Assembly: GCA_964386525.1 (NCBI GenBank) | Contig: CAYLSO010000284.1 | Span: 1-28,463, forward strand | Length of the DNA stretch: 28,463 bases | Direction of reading: 5' to 3' | From: CAYLSO01 sp964386525 | Lineage (GTDB): Bacteria; Eisenbacteria; RBG-16-71-46; DASYSL01 | In this document: one piece after another, positions 6,979-14,194 of the stretch | Layout: the number at the start of each line of letters is the position of its first letter | How positions within the stretch are numbered: position 1 is the first letter of the stretch | Notes under the pieces: generated by a model | The model's database searches: none | Told to the model about the DNA's origin: nothing | The model's input: only the letters and a program-made list of their open reading frames with translations | Made by a program: the position numbers and the translations under genes

Positions 6979-8061
6979 ATGAACACCAACGATCCGCGCG
7001 CCGCCGGCCGCCTGGCCGACCCCTTGGCCGCGAGGGCGCTCGCGGCCCTGCGCCGCGAGTATCCCCACCACCTGCTGCACCTGATGCAGAGCGACGCGGA
7101 CCGGCGGGCGCCGCACGAGCTGCACCCGGCGTTCTTCGGCTGCTTCGACTGGCACTCGGCGGTGCATGGCCACTGGTGCCTGACGCGGCTGGCACGGCTG
7201 TATCCCGAAGCGGGGTTCGCGGCGCCGGCGCGCCGGGCGCTGGCGCAGAGTCTGACGCCCGGGAACCTGGCCGCCGAGGCGGCCTACATCGAGGCTCCCG
7301 GCCGCGGCGGTTTCGAGCGGCCGTACGGCCTGGCGTGGCTGCTGCAGCTCGGCGCGGAGCTGCGCGAGTGGGGCGGGGCGGGGGCGGGGCCGCGGTCCGC
7401 GGATTCCCCCGACGCGCAGGCCGCCGGGTGGCACGCCGCCCTGGCGCCGCTCGAGGTGATCGCTGCGCGACGGCTATGCGAGTGGCTCCCCAAGCTCCCC
7501 TGGCCGGTGCGCAGCGGCGAGCACAGCCAGACCGCCTTCGCGCTCGGGCTGGCCCTCGACTGGGCCCGCACCGCCGGAGACCGCGAGCTGGAGAGCTGCA
7601 TCGTCGCCGCCGCGGAGCGCTTCCACGGCGAGGACGCCGACGCTCCCGTCGCCTACGAGCCCGGGGGCCAGGATTTCCTCTCCCCGGTCCTGGCTGAAGC
7701 CGACCTCATGCGGCGCGTGCGGCGCGGCGACGCCTTCGCGGCGTGGCTGCACCGCTTCCTTCCGGACCCGGCCGGCGAGGCCGCCCGCCGCTGGCTGGCG
7801 CCGGTCACCAGCCCCGACCGCGCCGACGGCAAGCTCGCGCATCTCGACGGGCTGAACCTGAGCCGCGCCTGGATGCTCGAGGGGATCGCCAGCGCGCTGC
7901 CCGAAGGAGATCCCGCGCGCGCGCCGCTGGCCGAGGCCGCCGGCCGCCACCGCGAAGCCGGGCTGGCCGGGGCGCACAGCGAGCACTACGCCGGGAGCCA
8001 TTGGCTGGCGAGCTTCGCCGTCTATCTGCTCACCCTTCGAGGGATTCGCGGGGAGGTCTGA
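6979..8061 (+). CDS. DUF2891-family protein
   Basis: A 360-residue soluble protein with no signal peptide. The motif HPAFFGCFDWHSAVHGHW (about residues 47-64), then FERPYGLAWLLQL (about 113-125), and the C-terminal HYAGSHWLASFAVYLL, match the bacterial family known as DUF2891. Members look like all-alpha proteins, and the conserved His, Asp and Trp suggest a binding pocket or active site, but I know of no established function. ATG 6979 lies 7 bases after the hemA stop and has TGAGGG just upstream. Its TGA overlaps the ATG of the next gene (TGATG at 8059-8063), so it is read with the S41 protease. Confidence 0.85.
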   Translation: MNTNDPRAAGRLADPLAARALAALRREYPHHLLHLMQSDADRRAPHELHPAFFGCFDWHSAVHGHWCLTRLARLYPEAGFAAPARRALAQSLTPGNLAAEAAYIEAPGRGGFERPYGLAWLLQLGAELREWGGAGAGPRSADSPDAQAAGWHAALAPLEVIAARRLCEWLPKLPWPVRSGEHSQTAFALGLALDWARTAGDRELESCIVAAAERFHGEDADAPVAYEPGGQDFLSPVLAEADLMRRVRRGDAFAAWLHRFLPDPAGEAARRWLAPVTSPDRADGKLAHLDGLNLSRAWMLEGIASALPEGDPARAPLAEAAGRHREAGLAGAHSEHYAGSHWLASFAVYLLTLRGIRGEV

Positions 8062-9470
8062 TGGTGAACGATCTGCGCGGTTCGCAGGTTCGGAAGACGA
8101 TTCGAGCGCTCCTGGCGGTGGTGCTGCTCGCGGCGTGGGCGGCGAACGCCCTGGCCACGCCCGCCGCGGCACCCGCCGCCCCCGCGGCGCCCGCCCCCGA
8201 GCTGACCGCCGCCGAGCGGCAGCTCTGCCTGGAGTCGTTCGACCACGTCTGGACGACGATCCGCGACAAGCACTTCGACCCGACGCTCGGCGGGCTCGAC
8301 TGGCCGGCGGTGCGCGACTCGCTGCGGCCCAAGGTCGAGCGGGCCAAGACGGCGGGCGCGGCGCGCGCCGTGCTGCGCCGGATGATCTCGCTGCTCGGCC
8401 AGTCGCACTTCCAGATCATCCCGTCGACGGTGCTCGAAGCGCTCGGGCGCAAGCCCGGGGAGGGCTCACCCGGCGGGACCACCGGGATGGACGTCCGCGT
8501 GGTGGACGGGCGCGCCCTGGTGACGGAGGTGGAGCCGGGCTCGCCGGCGGATTCGCTCGGCGTGCGGCCGGGCTGGGAGGTCCGGCGCGCCGGCGGCGAG
8601 GACCTCACGCCGCTCATCGCGGAGGTGGCGCGCGAGGATTCGGCGGTGAGCTGGCGGGAGATGGACCTGGCCAGCGTGGCGCTGGGGCGGCTCGAGGGCG
8701 ACATCGGCGACACGGTGCGGGTGAGGCTGGCCGACGGCGAGGGGCGGGACCACGACCTGGCGATCCGGCTGGTCGCGCGCGCGGGCGAGCTCTTCTCCTT
8801 CGGTCCGGTGCCCAACCTGCGCGTGCGCTTCGAGTCGCGACGTCTGCCGGAGAACATCGGCTACGTCCGCTTCAGCCTGTTCATGCACCCGGGGTACGTG
8901 ATGCCGGCCTTCGAGGCGGCCATGCGCGCCTTCTCCGACGCCGACGGGATCGTCGTCGACGTGCGCGGCAACCAGGGCGGGATGATCCCCATGGCCATGG
9001 GCATGGCCGGCTGGCTGGTCCCCGAGAAGGACGTGTTTCTCGGCACCTTCTTCTTCCGCGACACGCAGCTCAAGGCGATCGTCAACCCGCGGGTCGAGAT
9101 CTACCGGGGTCCGGTGGCGGTGCTCGCCGACGGGCTCTCCGTGTCGTGCGCGGAGGCCTTCGCCGGCGGCTTGCAGGACATCGGCCGGGCGCGCATATTC
9201 GGCGCGCGCACCGCCGGGATGGTGCTGGCGAGCGCGGTCGAGAAGCTGCCCGATGGCGACGGCTTCCAGTACGTCTTCGCGTCGTACCGATCGGCCAAGG
9301 GGCAAGTGCTCGAGGGGCGGGGCGTGATCCCCGACGTGGAAGCGCCGCCCGAGCGGGGGGCGCTGCTGCGCGGTGAGGATTCGGCGCTCGCCGCGGCCGT
9401 GCGGTGGATCACCGAGCAGAAGACGACCCGTGACGCGGGCTCGCCCGCGGCGCGGCCGGGTTCGCGTTAG
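8061..9470 (+). CDS. exported S41-family (tricorn/C-terminal processing type) peptidase with PDZ domain
   Basis: 469 residues. A Sec signal peptide (about residues 10-33, ending in ANALATPAA) is followed by an Ala/Pro linker, a helical N-terminal domain, a PDZ domain (about 135-180: VVDGRALVTEVEPGSPADS then LGVRPGWEV) and the S41 catalytic domain. The likely nucleophile is Ser362 in SVSCAEAF; His116 in GQSHFQI sits where tricorn-like S41 enzymes have their catalytic His. The Lys used by Tsp/CtpA-type enzymes (GxTFGKG) is not present: the region reads GARTAGMV, typical of the other S41 branch. It probably acts in the periplasm on proteins or peptides. ATG 8061 overlaps the upstream stop. The LolA-like gene follows after a hairpin. 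Confidence 0.92.
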   Translation: MVNDLRGSQVRKTIRALLAVVLLAAWAANALATPAAAPAAPAAPAPELTAAERQLCLESFDHVWTTIRDKHFDPTLGGLDWPAVRDSLRPKVERAKTAGAARAVLRRMISLLGQSHFQIIPSTVLEALGRKPGEGSPGGTTGMDVRVVDGRALVTEVEPGSPADSLGVRPGWEVRRAGGEDLTPLIAEVAREDSAVSWREMDLASVALGRLEGDIGDTVRVRLADGEGRDHDLAIRLVARAGELFSFGPVPNLRVRFESRRLPENIGYVRFSLFMHPGYVMPAFEAAMRAFSDADGIVVDVRGNQGGMIPMAMGMAGWLVPEKDVFLGTFFFRDTQLKAIVNPRVEIYRGPVAVLADGLSVSCAEAFAGGLQDIGRARIFGARTAGMVLASAVEKLPDGDGFQYVFASYRSAKGQVLEGRGVIPDVEAPPERGALLRGEDSALAAAVRWITEQKTTRDAGSPAARPGSR

Positions 9471-9489
9471 ACGGCGCGAGAGCGCCGTC
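9470..9489 (+). other. perfect 8-bp hairpin at the end of the S41 protease gene
   Basis: gacggcgc (9470-9477), loop GAGA (a GNRA-type tetraloop), gcgccgtc (9482-9489). The first base is the last base of the TAG stop codon. No T-run follows, and the next gene's AAGGAG lies only 8 bases further on. It is more likely an mRNA processing or stability element, or an attenuator between two genes of one transcript, than a full terminator. Confidence 0.55.
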
Positions 9490-9508
9490 GCTCACCAAGG
9501 AGATCGGG

Positions 9509-10315
9509 ATGACTTCGGGTTGCGCTGGCGGTCGGCGGACAGCGTGGCGGCCGACGGCAGGGGCGATCGCGGCCGTGGCCCTCGGGCTATCTCTCGCGCT
9601 CGGGGCCGCGGCCGCCGCCGCGGCGCCGCCGGCCGGGGCCGCGGTGATGGACCGTTACGTCGAGGCGACCGGCGGCAAGGCGGCCTACGACTCCGTGCAG
9701 AACCGTGTCGTCCACGCGACGCTGGAACTGCCGGCGCAGAACGTCAAGCTGGATGTGACCCAGTACCAGGCGCGGCCCAACCAGGTCTACGTCGTGATCG
9801 AGTCGCAGGTGATCGGCAAGATCGAGAGCGGCGTGTCCGGGGGCTTCGCCTGGGAGACGTCCACGATGACGGGCCCGCGCCTCAAGGAGGGGGCGGAAGA
9901 GCAGGAGACGATGCGCGACGCCATCTTCGACCTCATGGCCAACTGGCGCCGGACCTACCCCAAGGCCGAGGTCGCGGGGGCGGACACGGTGGACGGCCGC
10001 CCGTGCTGGAAGGTGGCGCTCACCCCCCGCTTCGGCCGCGCGCGCACCAATTGGTTCGACCAGGAGACGGGTCTGATGCAGAAGACCGAGTTCATCTCGG
10101 AGAGCCCGATGGGCACGGTCACCGCGATCGTCCGGCCCGGCGACTACCGGAAGGTGGGCAGCCTCCTCATGCCGCACCGCGCCGAGACCGAAGTGCTCGG
10201 GCAGAAGCGTATCCTGACGATCCACAGCGTCGAGCAGAACGTCGTCCTGCCGGCCAACCGCTTCGACCCGCCGGCCGACGTCAAGAAGCTGATCGACGCC
10301 AAGCCGAAGAAGTAG
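9509..10315 (+). CDS. exported LolA-like outer-membrane lipoprotein-sorting family protein
   Basis: 268 residues. A signal peptide (about residues 15-40, ending in AAAAAAPP) is followed by MDRYVEATGGKAAYDSVQN, the standard opening of the large family annotated as LolA-like outer membrane lipoprotein-sorting proteins. VDGRPCWKVALTP and the late FDPPADVKKLI are further family features: a beta-rich half-barrel that binds lipophilic ligands. ATG 9509 has a strong AAGGAG at 9498-9503. It is probably periplasmic; the actual cargo is unknown, and many members of this group are not true LolA. It is the last gene of the plus-strand run, with a strong hairpin 24 bases downstream. Confidence 0.88.
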   Translation: MTSGCAGGRRTAWRPTAGAIAAVALGLSLALGAAAAAAAPPAGAAVMDRYVEATGGKAAYDSVQNRVVHATLELPAQNVKLDVTQYQARPNQVYVVIESQVIGKIESGVSGGFAWETSTMTGPRLKEGAEEQETMRDAIFDLMANWRRTYPKAEVAGADTVDGRPCWKVALTPRFGRARTNWFDQETGLMQKTEFISESPMGTVTAIVRPGDYRKVGSLLMPHRAETEVLGQKRILTIHSVEQNVVLPANRFDPPADVKKLIDAKPKK

Positions 10316-10338
10316 CGGCCGCGGCGCGCCGGAATGCG

Positions 10339-10369
10339 GCGGGGCCCGGTGGCGACCACCGGGCCCCGC
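10339..10369. terminator. bidirectional hairpin between convergent genes
   Basis: A perfect 14-base-pair stem, gcggggcccggtgg (10339-10352) with ccaccgggccccgc (10356-10369), and a CGA loop. It lies between two genes that end towards each other (stops at 10315 and 10411). No U-tract is present on either strand, as is common in very GC-rich genomes, so the termination strength is inferred from stem stability and position. Confidence 0.75.
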
Positions 10370-10410
10370 GCCTGTCGCGCCCCGTCGGACGGCCGGCGCC
10401 CGCCGCCCGC

Positions 10411-12768
10411 CTACGGCATGCGCAGCAGCTTGGCGGTGCGCGCGCCGAAGGGGCTCGTCACCCGGACGAAGTAGAGCCCCGCGGCGGCCGCCCGGCCGCC
10501 GGCGCCCGTCCCGTCCCAGGCCACACCGTGGTCGCCCGCCGGCAGGCGGCCGAGGCGCTGCCGCCAGACGATCTCGCCCTTGATGCCGACGATCTCCACC
10601 GTCACCTCGCCCGCCTCCGGCAGGCGGAAGCGCAGCTGCGCGCCGCCGCGCGTCGGGTTGGGCGCCGGCGCGGCGAGCGCGAAGGCCGTCCGCCCGGCGG
10701 CCGCCACCGAGATCAGCGAGTAGATCTGGAAGAGGCTGTCGCTCGCGTCCCCGCCGGGGTTGAGCGCCGGGTCGAGGGCGCTCACGCGCACCAGCACGCT
10801 GTCGCTGGCCCCGACCGGCACCGTCCAGGCGAAGCTGCCGCTGTTGGCGAGCTCGGCCGCCACCGCCAGCCACGGGCCGCCGGCCCCGTGCAGCGAGTAG
10901 TCGATGCGCACCGAATCCACGCCGACGTTGTCGGTGGCCGACCAGGTGATGCTCTGGCCCGCGCCCTCGAGCCACGACTCGCCGCCGTCGGGCGACAGCA
11001 CGTGCACCAGCGGGGCCTGCGTGTCGGCGACGGTGAACGCGTCGCTGACCGCCGCGCCGGTGTTGCCGCCGGCGTCGTGCGCCGTCACGCGGATGCGGCC
11101 CTGGACGGTGGGCACCACGGGCACGGTCCACGCGTAGGGGCTGGCGGGCACGCCCGCCGCCACCGGCGTCCAGTTGGCGCCGTCGTCGGTCGAGTACTCG
11201 ACGTCGTGTCCCGTCACCCCGACGTCGTCGGAGGAGGTGAAGGTCACGTCGTAGAGCGTCCCGGCCTGCACGACCTCGGCCGCCGTCGGCGTCAGCACGG
11301 CGACCGTCGGCGGCGTGCCGTCGGTGATCGCGAAGTCGGCGGCGCTGGCCGCGGTGGCGCTGTTGCCGGCGGCGTCGTGCGCCGTCACCCGCACGCGCGC
11401 GCCGGTGGTGGCCGTGCCGGGCAGCGTCCACGGGTGGCTGCCGGTGTTGGCCAGCCCGGTGGCGATGGCGTTCGGGTAGGTGGCGCCCCCGTCGGTCGAG
11501 TAGGCGAGATCGATCGCCGTCACGCCGACGTCGTCGCTGGCCGTCCACACGACGCTCTGCAGGCTGCCCGCGAGCCAGCTCTCGCCGCCGTCGGGCGACG
11601 TGAGGGCCACCAGCGGCGGCGTCCCGTCGAGGTTGGTGATGCTGAAGTTCGCCGCGCTGGCCCCCGTGCCGCTGTTGCCGGCGGCATCGTGCGCCGTGGC
11701 GCGCACCCGCGCCGTCGCCGTCAGCGTGCCGGGCACGGTCCACGGGTGGCTGCCGGTGTTGGCCAGCCCGGTGGCGATGACGCCCGGGTAGGTGGCGCCG
11801 CCGTCGGTCGAGTAGGCGAGATCGACGGCGGTGACCCCGACGGCGTCGGTGGCCGTCCACGTGATCGTCTGCGCGCTCCCCGCCGGCCAGCTCTCGCCGC
11901 CGGCCGGGGAGGTGACGGTGACGGCGGGGGCGACGTGGTCGAAGGTGGCGTAGATGTCGAGCTTGCCGTAGCCCCAGGTGGTGTTGGGGACCGCGCCGGT
12001 GTAAGCGTCGGCGCGGGCGTGCGCCTGGAACGCCTGCTTCACCCGGCTGGGCGAGGCGCCCGGATTGGACTCGAGGAAGAGAGCGGCCGCCCCGGCCACG
12101 TGCGGCGCCGAGAAGCTGGTGCCCGCCTCGACCTCGTGCACGCCGTCGTCGACGTCGCCGCAGGTGCCGATGGCCCCGGCCTGGCTGGAGTGCGTCGTGG
12201 CCACGCCGAAGCCGGGCGCCGAGATCTCCGGCTTGAGCACGCCGTCACGGCGCGGGCCGTGGTTCGAGAACGACGCGATGGCGTTGACGGCCGGCGGGGA
12301 CGTGTAGCTGCACGTGCCGCCCTGCAGGCACGAGTACCAGGACGCCTTGGTGGCGTGGGCCGCCACGGCGAAGACGCTGTCGCCGTCGGCCGGGCCGCCG
12401 ACCAGCGTGGTGGCGTCCACGCCGGTGGTCACGGTGGCGCTCGTGACGGGGCCGAGCTGCGAGGCGTAGATCCAGATGTCCACGCGCCGGCCGATGTCGG
12501 CGGCGCTGTTGGGCACCACGTCGATCTCCCAGCTGCCGGCGCGCGGCGCGCTGGTGGCGATCGAATCGTAGACCTCGACCTCGAACTGGTTGCCCTTGGA
12601 CGTGCCGTTGAAGCCGTAGAGCGCGTCCTGGTTAGCGACGAAGATCTTGCCGCTGGTCGTGCTGCGGTCGCGCGAGCTGTTCATCCCGACGCTCAGCGTG
12701 TCGGCGGCGAGCGGGCCCTTGAGGCGGATCGTGAAGCTGGCGCTCGGGTCGTACCAGCCGGTCACCAC
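10411..12768 (-). CDS. C-terminal part of a split S8 protease: catalytic Ser, four Ig-like repeats, FlgD-type domain
   Basis: This frame (GTG at 12768, 785 residues) carries the last piece of a subtilisin-like catalytic domain: GTSFSAPHVAGAAALFL holds the nucleophile Ser220, and NHGPRRDGVLKPEISAPG precedes it. After about residue 276 come four Ig-like beta repeats of about 100 residues and a C-terminal domain starting around APNPTRGGAQLRFRLPE and containing WDGTGAGGRAAAAGLYFVR, of the FlgD-Ig/secretion-sorting type. Alone it lacks the Asp, His and Asn of the active site, which are in the upstream frame in phase with it; only a TAA at 12802-12804 separates them. The GTG start is formal and has no clear ribosome binding site, so this part is probably not made unless the stop is read through or is a sequence error. 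Confidence 0.85.
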   Translation of the reverse strand: MVTGWYDPSASFTIRLKGPLAADTLSVGMNSSRDRSTTSGKIFVANQDALYGFNGTSKGNQFEVEVYDSIATSAPRAGSWEIDVVPNSAADIGRRVDIWIYASQLGPVTSATVTTGVDATTLVGGPADGDSVFAVAAHATKASWYSCLQGGTCSYTSPPAVNAIASFSNHGPRRDGVLKPEISAPGFGVATTHSSQAGAIGTCGDVDDGVHEVEAGTSFSAPHVAGAAALFLESNPGASPSRVKQAFQAHARADAYTGAVPNTTWGYGKLDIYATFDHVAPAVTVTSPAGGESWPAGSAQTITWTATDAVGVTAVDLAYSTDGGATYPGVIATGLANTGSHPWTVPGTLTATARVRATAHDAAGNSGTGASAANFSITNLDGTPPLVALTSPDGGESWLAGSLQSVVWTASDDVGVTAIDLAYSTDGGATYPNAIATGLANTGSHPWTLPGTATTGARVRVTAHDAAGNSATAASAADFAITDGTPPTVAVLTPTAAEVVQAGTLYDVTFTSSDDVGVTGHDVEYSTDDGANWTPVAAGVPASPYAWTVPVVPTVQGRIRVTAHDAGGNTGAAVSDAFTVADTQAPLVHVLSPDGGESWLEGAGQSITWSATDNVGVDSVRIDYSLHGAGGPWLAVAAELANSGSFAWTVPVGASDSVLVRVSALDPALNPGGDASDSLFQIYSLISVAAAGRTAFALAAPAPNPTRGGAQLRFRLPEAGEVTVEIVGIKGEIVWRQRLGRLPAGDHGVAWDGTGAGGRAAAAGLYFVRVTSPFGARTAKLLRMP
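10723..11940 (-). repeat. four tandem Ig-like repeats in the S8 protease
   Basis: Repeat 1 is 11940-11629, repeat 2 is 11628-11323, repeat 3 is 11322-11026 and repeat 4 is 11025 to about 10723. Each opens with an APxVxVxSP or PPxVxxLTP-like strand and contains SPDGGESW or a variant, WTATD, VGV, YSTDGGATY and RVTAHDAAGNS. Repeats 1 and 2 share long identical DNA blocks, for example at 11428-11467 and 11740-11779 (312 bases apart), which points to recent duplication or gene conversion. Repeats 3 and 4 are more diverged. Confidence 0.9.
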
Positions 12769-12801
12769 GAAGTAGTCGTTGAAGGTGCCGGCGTTCTTCG
12801 T

Positions 12802-12804
12802 TTA
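12802..12804 (-). other. in-frame TAA interrupting the S8 protease
   Basis: On the minus strand the frame reads FAVKVPS, TAA, TKNAGTFNDYFVVTGWYDP with no phase change: the stop and the first codon of the downstream frame (12766-12768) are separated by exactly 11 sense codons that read as good protein. TAC (Tyr) to TAA is a single-base change. Confidence 0.9.
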
Positions 12805-13959
12805 GCTGGGGACTTTGACCGCAAAGCGGTCCACGCCCACGGTCAGCGAGGTGGTGATGAGCTTGCCGTGGATGCTGTCGAGCTGGTCGTTGCCCGCCGA
12901 GGCCACGACGATCTTGCCGGGCCCGGTCAGCGAGCTGATCGAGGAGGAGAAGACGTCGGAGCCGTCGTGCGGCCCGAAGTGGCCGCCCAGCGAGAGGTTG
13001 ACCACCGCATCCTTGCCCAGCGCGGCGGCCTTCTGGAAGATGTAGCTGACCCCGTCGATGATCCCCTGGTCGGAGAAGTCGGTCTTGACCTCGACGAACT
13101 GCGCCAGCGGCGCCATGCCCACGTAGCGGTAGGCGGGCTGGCTGCAGCCGGTCTGCGAGCCGTTGCCGATCAGCACGCCGGCCACCGCCGTGCCGTGGCC
13201 GTCGTCGTCCACCTGGCGGACGCTGCCCGGGGTGTTGTCGATCTGCGTCTTGGTCCACTCGCTGCCGTAGGTGTACCCGGAGGGCGCCGGCCCGCCGGCG
13301 TCGGTCTGGTCCCAGATGTAGAGGATGCGCGTCCGGCCGAGGCTATCCATGAAGTCGGGGCGTGTGAAGTCGATGCCCGAGTCCACGTCGCCGACGATCA
13401 GCCCGCGCCCGGCACGGCCCTGGTAGACGGGCGGCGTGCCCACGGCCGCGTGCTCGAGGTTGGCGCGCACGTCCACGGCGCTGACGTTCAGGTGCGGCTG
13501 CAGGTAGCGCGCCAGGCGGGCGCTGCGCACGCCGGGCAGCCGGCGCAGGGCGCCCACCTCGTCGCGCCGCACGCGCGCCGTGAACACGCGGCCGACCTGC
13601 GTGTTCACGCGGATGCCGGCGGCCTCGAGCTCGGCCCGCGAGCCGTCGTACTCCAGGATCACGCCGAACTCCGAGGGCTCCACGTACTCGGGCGCCGGCG
13701 CGCGCAGCGCGTCGGGCTCGCTCGGCGCGCCGCTCAACCGGTCCTGCAGGCTCGGGCGGACGGGCTGCGGCCGGTGGGTCAGCGGCACCGGCCGGCCGGC
13801 CTCCAGCGCCGACAGGCCGTAATCGAACTCGGGTGTCAGCTTGGGCGGCACGGCGGCGGCCGTCGCCGCCGCGGCCGCGAGCGCGGCGCCGGCGAGCAGC
13901 AGCGTCAGGGACGCGAGGGTCTGCTTCCACGTGATGCGGGAACGGCGGGATTCGCGCAT
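12802..13959 (-). CDS. N-terminal part of a split S8 (subtilisin-like) protease
   Basis: 385 residues from ATG 13959, with AAGGAG about 9 bases upstream. A signal peptide (about residues 13-36) is followed by a propeptide-like inhibitor region (about 90-160: FTARVRRDEVGALRRLPGV) and the first two thirds of the S8 catalytic domain. Asp193 lies in VGDVDSGIDFT, His255 in DDDGHGTAVAGVL and the oxyanion-type Asn in VVASAGNDQ. The nucleophile Ser is missing because the frame stops at TAA 12802-12804; it lies downstream in the same phase. The complete protein would be about 1182 residues. As it stands this piece could be exported but not active. It faces the SpoIIE phosphatase gene divergently, with a good promoter at 14126-14154. 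Confidence 0.92.
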   Translation of the reverse strand: MRESRRSRITWKQTLASLTLLLAGAALAAAAATAAAVPPKLTPEFDYGLSALEAGRPVPLTHRPQPVRPSLQDRLSGAPSEPDALRAPAPEYVEPSEFGVILEYDGSRAELEAAGIRVNTQVGRVFTARVRRDEVGALRRLPGVRSARLARYLQPHLNVSAVDVRANLEHAAVGTPPVYQGRAGRGLIVGDVDSGIDFTRPDFMDSLGRTRILYIWDQTDAGGPAPSGYTYGSEWTKTQIDNTPGSVRQVDDDGHGTAVAGVLIGNGSQTGCSQPAYRYVGMAPLAQFVEVKTDFSDQGIIDGVSYIFQKAAALGKDAVVNLSLGGHFGPHDGSDVFSSSISSLTGPGKIVVASAGNDQLDSIHGKLITTSLTVGVDRFAVKVPS

Positions 13960-14125
13960 GATGCGGTTCTCCTTGGCTGCGTGAGCGGGCGCCCGGCCCG
14001 GCGGATGCGGGGCGTCCGGAGTTGCGGGCTGCGGATCCGCGACCTACGACAAACCGGCTGGCCTTCGGGAGACGCAGCCGGCGATGGGCACGCGTGCGTG
14101 CCAGGAAGCGTTCGTAATCGTCATT

Positions 14126-14154
14126 ATTTTGCTCGGGTTTTGCGACGCTGTCAA
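14126..14154 (-). promoter_or_regulatory. sigma-70-like promoter for the S8 protease
   Basis: On the minus strand a perfect -35 TTGACA (14154-14149), a 17-base spacer and CAAAAT (14131-14126) as -10. It lies in the most AT-rich stretch of the neighbourhood. Transcription would start near 14119, giving a leader of about 160 bases before ATG 13959. That leader contains a perfect hairpin, GGCACG-CACG-CGTGCC, near its 5' end. The 235-base divergent region (13960-14194) holds no gene. The SpoIIE phosphatase promoter was not identified. Confidence 0.5.
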
Positions 14155-14194
14155 TCGCCGGCGGGCGTATGATGCCCAGCCGGAGGGCGCGCCC

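Noticed and set aside
12802..12804. Use of an alternative genetic code in which TAA is sense
   Set aside because: TAA is a natural gene end at 1726-1728, directly before another start, and no other gene needs TAA as sense.
14050..14115. Possible c-di-GMP (GEMM-like) riboswitch on the plus strand, from ACAAACC followed by GACGCAGCC
   Set aside because: Only fragments resemble the core; the GAAA tetraloop and its receptor, the full GACGCAAAGCC and the second conserved stem are missing.
9373..14172. A very long plus-strand open frame opposite the S8 protease
   Set aside because: It is an antisense shadow of a GC-rich gene: composition is Arg/Gly/Ala/Val repeats with no domain, while the minus strand has a complete protease with catalytic motifs.
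14140..14173. Plus-strand promoter for the SpoIIE phosphatase from TTGCGA and TATGAT
   Set aside because: The spacer is 22 bases, too long for a standard promoter; the opposite strand has a much better TTGACA pair.
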